A stretch of 64,000 bases of DNA, from contig CM055113.1 in the NCBI GenBank assembly GCA_029204225.1, positions 27,744,272 through 27,808,271 on the forward strand, given 5' to 3'. The notes under the pieces are model-generated. The model did no database searches. It was not told where the DNA came from and was given only the letters and a program-made list of their open reading frames with translations. Below are positions 59,501 through 64,000 of this stretch, piece by piece. This stretch comes from Diphasiastrum complanatum. Taxonomy: Eukaryota > Streptophyta > Lycopodiopsida > Lycopodiales > Lycopodiaceae. The stretch's first letter is position 1. Every line of letters starts with the position of its first letter. A program made the position numbers and the translations under genes.

Positions 59501-61327
59501 ATTGCAGATTGAGCATGACTTGCTTTTGCAAGGTCAAATCTGTCAAATTGTGTAAAAATCCACTAGAAGGGATAAGAATACTGGTTGGACAGTTGATTTG
59601 TAATAACTTTTCCATCAGCTTTAATTAGACTTCATATCAATTAATATCTCTACGCTTGCTGCATCACATGAGATCTGTAGAACACACTAGGGGAAGAGCT
59701 TCTTAGGAAAACTTGTATTTGCATTTTCATGTGGACTCTTGATGGATTATTTAAGAAAAAGTTTTACAAAGAGAGACACCCATAGTGTTTCAATTTTCTC
59801 CCTTATTTTGATCTTTCTGCTGGAAGACATGTCCCAAAGACACACATCAAACTCCTTGTCTTGTTTCTGGTGCAGATATCACTACACAACAGAGCCCACA
59901 CTAGGTTGCATAATGGATCTTTCATTTGGGGTCGTGATGGGTTTTTTCAAAGCACCACCCTTTTCCTGGGGAAGATTCCTTACAAAGAGTTGTCATTTTT
60001 GGTGATATGGGGAAGGTATATTCATTCAATAATATTTCATTTTGTGGTTGTAATCTTGAAGGATATCACTTCATTCAGTATCAGTTTTTGTTTGTTTGCA
60101 GTAGTACTAGAATCTTTTATTACATTTAGCTTGCCAAATCCATGTAGCAACCAACAATTTATGGCTAGAATAACAAGCCATGATCCAGTTTTTTAACGGT
60201 TTTCCTATCGTTTGGTTGATCCGATCTAAATCAATTCTCAGGGCAGATGCCGATTATGTACTTCCTGAAGTGAATTTGCTTTGTGATTGACTCGTGAGAG
60301 ATAATCACATTGAATCATTTCAATAAAATAGTTTGTTTTTCTCCAACTCTATATTGACAAGTAAGGTTCTTGACTACCTAGGAAACTCTTCCAATGAAAT
60401 TATCTCCTCCAACCTTGTCACTATTACCTTCCAGCAGGTGTTGCATAATACCTCATGATTTTAATGAACAATATTGGAAAAGGTCTGCTCTTTTAGGAGA
60501 GCACTCTAGTGCAAGTTCCTGCTTGCAAATTCGTTTAAAAACATAGAAAACATATATTAGGAAACCATAATAGTGATTCATAGTGAATATTGAATTGAAA
60601 ACCTCGAGATGGATATTTTGTAACACAATGTCTTTGCATGAAATTTGGAATTTCAAATCCGATTGGTTTTGTCTAGCTATCCATAAAATTACTGAAACTT
60701 CTAGCTTCAAGATGAGTACTTGCTGATTTTTATCCCATGCTTGTTGTGGTATACTAGGCCGACATTATTCTAGTGAAAATTTTCTCTGGTATTCTATACT
60801 TAAAATCAGTAGGAAGATTTGCTTTTGTATGCATGCATTCTCAGATTGAGGTTGAACTCGTTCTGGTCATCAATGTTGAACTGGTAAGCAATTAGTGGCT
60901 GAATTACAGATCGTGTTTAGGAAGTGTCTCTGTTGAACAGAAGGCAGGTACTGTGAATTCCTATACATTCACTTGTAGCTAATTGCAGTAATCTGTCCAG
61001 GCCGAGCGAGATGGATCGAATGAATACGACAGTCAACCAGCTGCATTAGACACTATTGCTAGCTTAAAGGAGGATCTGGAAAATATTGACCTTGTACTCC
61101 ACATTGGAGATATATCCTATGCGAACGGTTATCTTTCTCAATGGGATCAATTCACAGAACAAATTGAAGACATAGCATCACAGGTTCCTTACATGATAGC
61201 AAGGTTTGTACTATGTCCTGTCAGAGCACTCGATCACTTGTAGATGAAAGTTAGGTTTGAAACCAAGAAAGGAGTTCAGGGTCTGCTTATATATGTATAT
61301 ATATATATATAATATATATACATATAC

Positions 61328-61373
<46 letters not shown>

Positions 61374-61626
61374 TATTGTGACTAGATATATCCATGTTCA
61401 TGTTTTGCACAACGACTTGAGAAACATAGCTATTTCAGTGTATGTTTTACTCTATACACTGAAATTGATGTAATTTATGTGGTTCCTTCTTCACATGCAG
61501 TGGAAATCATGAACGAGATTGGCTAACAGCGGGTTCATTCTATAAAAAAACTGACTCAGGAGGAGAATGTGGTGTTCTGGCAGAAACAATGTTCAATATG
61601 CCTGCAAATAACAAGGCCAACTTTTG
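50340..61626 (+). CDS. PAP: Purple acid phosphatase (PAP1/PAP27 type), exons 1-10, 3' part outside window
   Basis: Exons: 50340-50513, 52230-52324, 53575-53650, 53916-54038, 57961-58053, 58245-58378, 58919-59001, 59876-60015, 61001-61203 and 61501-61626; all introns are GT-AG. The product is a secreted metallophosphoesterase that releases phosphate from organic esters using a Fe-metal centre. Visible in order: signal peptide; fibronectin-like N-terminal domain (ITDWIGVFSPASFNAS, LINQRADFAFGFFSG, ISVTWTSGYDLSEATPLVIW, GPPAKTVGWRDPGFIHTGYL); and the first part of the metallophosphatase domain with GDMG, GDISYANGYLSQWDQF and SGNHERDW. The later His motifs (VxxH, GHxH) lie beyond 64000. About 415 codons are seen of the roughly 600 usual for the family. 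Two indels, in exons 6 and 8, break the frame, so this copy may be a pseudogene unless they are errors. Several plant PAPs of this group are annotated as probably inactive in any case. Confidence 0.9.
50763..50789. repeat. 11-bp hairpin in PAP intron 1
   Basis: GGTTAAGTGAG and its complement flank ACACT. A third copy of CTCACTTAACC starts at 50804. Confidence 0.8.
51453..51592. repeat. Exact 70-bp tandem duplication in PAP intron 1
   Basis: The unit starting GAGTAAGTGTCGCCTTTTTC is repeated once with no visible change, so the duplication is recent. Confidence 0.95.
52371..52505. repeat. GC-rich insert between 24-bp direct repeats, PAP intron 2
   Basis: TTTAGCAATGCACA(G/A)CCTCAATAA occurs at 52372-52395 and 52482-52505. 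The 86 bp between contain A/T runs and a GC-rich word cluster with imperfect palindromes (GCGAGG, GCCGCGGC, CCTCTCGC). It looks like a small insert with a long target duplication, or a local tandem duplication. Confidence 0.55.
52656..52772. repeat. (CT)n, (CA)n and (CG)n microsatellites, PAP intron 2
   Basis: A CT run, then CA runs broken by a GCGCGC block. The ORFs here are artefacts. Confidence 0.95.
53236..53377. repeat. Palindromic GGTGCCGTACC-word repeat E, PAP intron 2
   Basis: The left cluster has TACGGCAC/GTGCCGTA arms (53246-53263). An A/T core follows (53281-53313). The right cluster has GGTGCCGTACCATGGCACC and GGTACC words. The plan is the same as in repeats A-D but with another word. 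Confidence 0.55.
54235..54354 (+). mobile_element. Short tRNA-like SINE insert, PAP intron 4
   Basis: Target duplications CATTTTTCCCTTGTTGT (54235-54251) and CATTTTCCCTTGTTGT (54339-54354) bound an 87-bp body. The body has an A-box-like TTAGTTGGTTAAC and a B-box-like AAGTTCAAACCC, the pol III promoter parts of a tRNA. It also has a 10-bp stem, AACTTGGTAT/ATACCAAGTT. The length and duplications fit retroposition of a tRNA-derived RNA. There is no poly(A) tail. Confidence 0.6.
54445..54903 (+). repeat. LTR of an element inside PAP intron 4
   Basis: It starts TGTTAGAGTCCAG and ends GCTTGTGACA (459 bp), then a PBS two bases later. It is GC-rich compared with the flanks. The matching 3' LTR was not found in the window. 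Confidence 0.7.
54906..54918 (+). promoter_or_regulatory. Primer-binding site in PAP intron 4
   Basis: TGGTATCAGAGCC follows the LTR. Downstream, at 55048, the leader has CCAGCGCTGC, again the recurring leader word. From 55060 to 56000 no coding domain is recognised. Confidence 0.8.
56010..56390 (+). pseudogene. Copia GAG-pre-integrase and integrase start, PAP intron 4
   Basis: The reading has LWHKRMYLLNMRSLYDMNEK, then FCEAC, a stop, KGKQHRNPF (the HHCC zinc-binding region), and LELIHSDVCGPMKVDS and YFLTFIDDYS, the start of the integrase core with its first Asp. It breaks off at 56390. Confidence 0.87.
56553..56847. repeat. Two sets of short tandem repeats, PAP intron 4
   Basis: An 80-85-bp unit (CTGACCTTTCTTTGAAGGG ... 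CTTAAGGA) occurs twice (56553-56638 and 56639-56716). A 25-35-bp unit around TCTATAATGAAGGCT occurs four to five times after it. Confidence 0.75.
58245..58378 (+). pseudogene. PAP: PAP exon 6 with a one-base frame break
   Basis: It reads ISVTWTSGYDLSEATPLVIW to TLTFTRNDM. The family continues Cys-Gly-Pro-Pro across the splice. Here the exon end is ATGATGTG before GTAGAG, and exon 7 (GCCCTCCTGC) needs one base from exon 6, whereas two are left. One extra A near 58374 explains this. Read without correction, the frame meets TAG in exon 8. Confidence 0.75.
59216..59346 (+). mobile_element. SINE with poly(A), PAP intron 7
   Basis: Target duplications AAACAGAAACACAGT (59216-59230) and AAACAGAAAACACAGT (59331-59346) bound a body of about 100 bp. 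The body has a B-box-like AAGTTCAAACCCCGCC (59284 on) and ends in an A run. The A box is weak (TGGTGTAGAGGGT). This is the layout of a short plant SINE. Confidence 0.65.
59876..60015 (+). pseudogene. PAP: PAP exon 8 with a two-base frame break
   Basis: The first part reads LHNGSFIWGRDGFFQST in the frame from exon 7. The last part reads FPGEDSLQRVVIFGDMGK in another frame, ending at the conserved GDMG, whose Asp is a metal ligand. The change lies in ACCACCCTTTTCC (59953-59965); two extra bases (AC) restore agreement. An odd extra stretch near 59880-59895 also departs from the family. Confidence 0.75.
61001..61203 (+). CDS. PAP: PAP exon 9 with GDxxY motif
   Basis: It reads AERDGSNEYDSQPAALDTIA, then IDLVLHIGDISYANGYLSQW and IASQVPYMIAS. 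The Asp and Tyr of GDISY are metal ligands; the Tyr gives the purple colour in this family. Intron 9 (61204-61500) holds a TA microsatellite. Confidence 0.9.
61286..61377. repeat. (TA)n microsatellite, PAP intron 9
   Basis: TA runs with TATACATA interruptions. Confidence 0.95.
61501..61626 (+). CDS. PAP: PAP exon 10 with GNHE motif, last exon in window
   Basis: The reading is GNHERDWLTAGSFYKKTDSG, GECGVLAETMFNMPANN, ending NFW with a phase-2 donor TTTTG/GTAAGA. The Asn and His of GNHE are conserved. Intron 10 continues to the right edge without a recognisable exon 11. Confidence 0.9.
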
Positions 61627-61920
61627 GTAAGACTTTTATTATTTCTTCGTTCATATAGCAGCTATCTGTTTGTAGAGAGCTTGTAATCGCCCTTTATAGC
61701 GCAAAGGTAGGGCTAAGAGGAGTGGACAACCCCCAAGCTAACTTTGTTTCTAAGGCCATAGTAGCAGTTTTCCAAGGGCATATAGAAGCATAGCTGCACA
61801 TAGTACTGAATTTTTTCAAGCTTACTCCATGTTACACAGTTCCTACATATCTCTCTCTCTCTCTAGGCCTGTACCTACACTTCTTCCTCAGCTAGCACCT
61901 CTCTGCTCAAGCATTTGTTG

Positions 61921-62316
61921 TTAGGGTGATTTCAGACTAGGGGCAGGTCCTGTTGCTTGGCCGTTTGACTTGCCACCCATTTTTTGAATTTTGGCAAGTG
62001 AGTTGACGGCCTCTTTCGCAAGTGCCAAATAAAGGGCCACAATTTCATTGGCCAGTTTGACCCTACAATCTGATTGGTCCATTTTTTGTGAAGTTTACCC
62101 CTGACACCTCAACATGGTAGGCAATGCCCCCAGGCCCAAAAAATGGACTTGAGTTGCCGCTTTGTGGCATGGGTCCCATGCCACCTCGTCTACCACATGG
62201 TGGCAACTCAATCTAAGTCTAAAAGGGGGGAGACCCATTTTTCCTCCCTGTACCAATGGGAGGACTCCATTTTAAATTTGGGACTTGCTAGGCAATGTAG
62301 TGTAAAACCACCCTTA
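61921..62316. mobile_element. Tourist-like MITE (PIF/Harbinger type), PAP intron 10
   Basis: TTA at 61921-61923 and 62314-62316 flank a 390-bp segment. Its ends are GGGTGATTTCAGACTAG and, inverted, GGGTGGTTTTACACTAC, matching at 13 of 17 positions. A 3-bp TTA duplication and GGG-starting inverted ends are marks of PIF/Harbinger MITEs. It has no transposase. Confidence 0.65.
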
Positions 62317-64000
62317 GTTTTGAATTATTTTCTGTTTCTTTGGTTGTCAGTGTTTTAACTCAATTTTGTATACATTCCATATTCTTCTTGTCATTTTGTT
62401 TGTTACTTGTTATTTTTGTGCTCATCTATAGATATACAAAGAAAAAAAACATTTCTTTTTACAAACAAAGAGTGCTTGCAAATTTTTTAGTATGCTTTTG
62501 ATTTCCAGTCCCTTTCCCTTTTAGAATATCTTTTCGTTTATATCGGTTCTGAGCATGTGTTTGAGAAGTCGGTGCACGGCTTCAATATTTTTTGACACGA
62601 ATTGCCTGAGTTGTACTGATTGTCAAAAAATTGCTAGTGCAGGTGGTCCTACCTATTCTAAGTGGCATACATATGTTTGTCCTCGTCTATCTATCTCCGA
62701 TTGGCATATCTTTGTACATGTGCTTCACCTACTTATGTTATCAGTTGATAACGCCTCTGCTTTTGGAAGTCCTCTAGCTAATACAATTGGTGTAATAGAT
62801 ATTGAGAGTGATACTCCTTTTGAGTGTATTACTGAGTCACATTGTGAACTACCTTTTGTGAGCAAGGTTTCATCTTACTATGAGGGAGATTACTTACGTT
62901 ACATGACATAGTCATTGTCTCACCTAGTGAGTCCGTCACATATACAGTTTTTTATGCTGATATTGCATGCTATGAGCTAGATTCACATATACAGATATGT
63001 GTCAATGCCGATGTTGCATGCTTTGATGCTGATGTCAAGTCCCTTGATGTTGCTCTTGAATGCTTTGATATTGATGTCGAGTCCCTTGGTGCTCATCTTG
63101 TGTTTGATTATGATAAATCAGATGAATTTGTGCATATACTTTCTACGGATCCTTCATTGCTTCAGACTTCTGCATCCATTGTTTAGTAGATGTTTTTCTG
63201 ATGGTTTTGTTGCCTATCTTAACGGTTTTTCCTGGAATTTTTGGTTGCTACATATCAGTTGGCTTTTGCTGATGTTCCCATGTTATTGCTATGGTTATGG
63301 TCAAGTCGTCCTTTTCTTGTGGTATTCCTGGGCTATGCAGCTAGTTTTGGGTATCTCACTTGTTGGGGTCCTGCATGATGACATTTTCTTCTAGCATTCT
63401 TGGGCTATTAGAGTGCCTTCAGCCAGTTACACGGTTGTTCTGGTTTTCTTTATTTTTTGCATCTATCTCAGATACATCAGCTTATAGTAGTATCATGTTG
63501 TCCATTACATAGAGATACATTTATAGCGTGATGTACAGCTGATGTACCATGCTTTGTGGATATTGTGTGTTGCTTTTGGATACTTTTTGTGACGACTTAT
63601 GTCCTCTCCTTAAATATCTCCATTGGTGCATGCATTTTCTCCTTATGAATTAGAGTATTTTTGAGATAATTCTACTCAAAATTATTTACAATTGGCTCTT
63701 ACCAAAGCTATTGCTTGGGGCCTTTTTTCTAGTTTTTAAGGTTTAGTGATTTTCATTGTAAGCCCACATTGATGCAACGTTTTTCAAAGTTGGGGAGGAT
63801 TATCTACCGTAAATAGCCTCTAACTAGTATACCTTCAGGTATTGGGCCAGTTACCATCAAGGGCATGGACCCAAGTACCCTAAGTTGCCCTAATGTCTAG
63901 AAGTTCCACTAAGCTCCTCTAGATAATATAGACAGGGCTATCATTTAGACATTAGTATTCATTAATTTATTGATCAGTCAGCTTATTGGTATTGTTTGGG
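62317..64000 (+). other. Remainder of PAP intron 10, perhaps a non-autonomous LTR element
   Basis: An ORF at 62555-62911 and a looser one at 62999-63394 have no recognised domain. Near 63790 the phrase AAAGTTGGGGAGGATT looks like the polypurine tract before a gypsy-type LTR. No exon 11 of PAP is seen. Confidence 0.35.

Noticed and set aside
62555-62911. ORF as PAP exon 11
   Set aside because: Does not continue the phosphatase sequence expected after NFW and has no matching acceptor phase.

Overview
This window is nuclear DNA of a land plant. It holds parts of two ordinary host genes split by introns, set in a dense nest of decayed LTR retrotransposons. The elements are of plant type: Ty1/copia and Ty3/gypsy polyproteins, with primer-binding sites of the usual plant form TGGTATCAGAGC (initiator Met-tRNA). 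A Penelope-like reverse transcriptase at 22.2-24.2 kb is uncommon in flowering plants and better known from conifers and seed-free plants. With the long introns this makes a non-flowering vascular plant plausible, but the sequence alone does not settle the species.

Layout. 1-5.6 kb: a minus-strand gypsy element (internal region and 5' LTR), apparently inserted in the 5' LTR of a gutted plus-strand gypsy element. 5.6-8.9 kb: low-complexity and palindromic repeats, including odd elements that repeat one GC-rich word around an A/T core. 9.1-11.4 kb: minus-strand copia remnant and a miniature LTR element (TRIM). 12.2-12.4 kb: first coding exon of the AP-3 adaptor complex beta subunit, minus strand; no second exon is visible, so its first intron would hold everything to the left. 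13-19 kb: a copia element with both LTR ends, flanked by pieces of older copia elements. 21.9-31 kb: microsatellite, Penelope-like remnant, copia remnant joined to a gypsy remnant, and an inverted gag/protease block. 31.4-31.9 kb: minisatellite. 33.2-45.1 kb: a minus-strand copia element split by a nearly intact plus-strand copia (37,104-43,106) with perfect 5-bp target duplications. 45-50.3 kb: small remnants and one possible orphan exon.

50.3 kb to the right edge: a purple acid phosphatase gene of the PAP1/PAP27 type on the plus strand. Ten exons (about 415 codons) are visible, with signal peptide and the GDMG, GDISY and GNHE metal-site motifs; the C-terminal part lies beyond the window. 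Two small indels (exons 6 and 8) break its frame, so it is a young pseudogene or carries sequence errors. Its introns hold two short SINE-like inserts with clear target duplications, a Tourist-like MITE, an LTR fragment, copia integrase debris and microsatellites.

The two host genes are not functionally linked: one acts in vacuolar and lysosome-like trafficking, the other is a secreted metallophosphoesterase. No tRNA or rRNA gene and no CRISPR array was seen.
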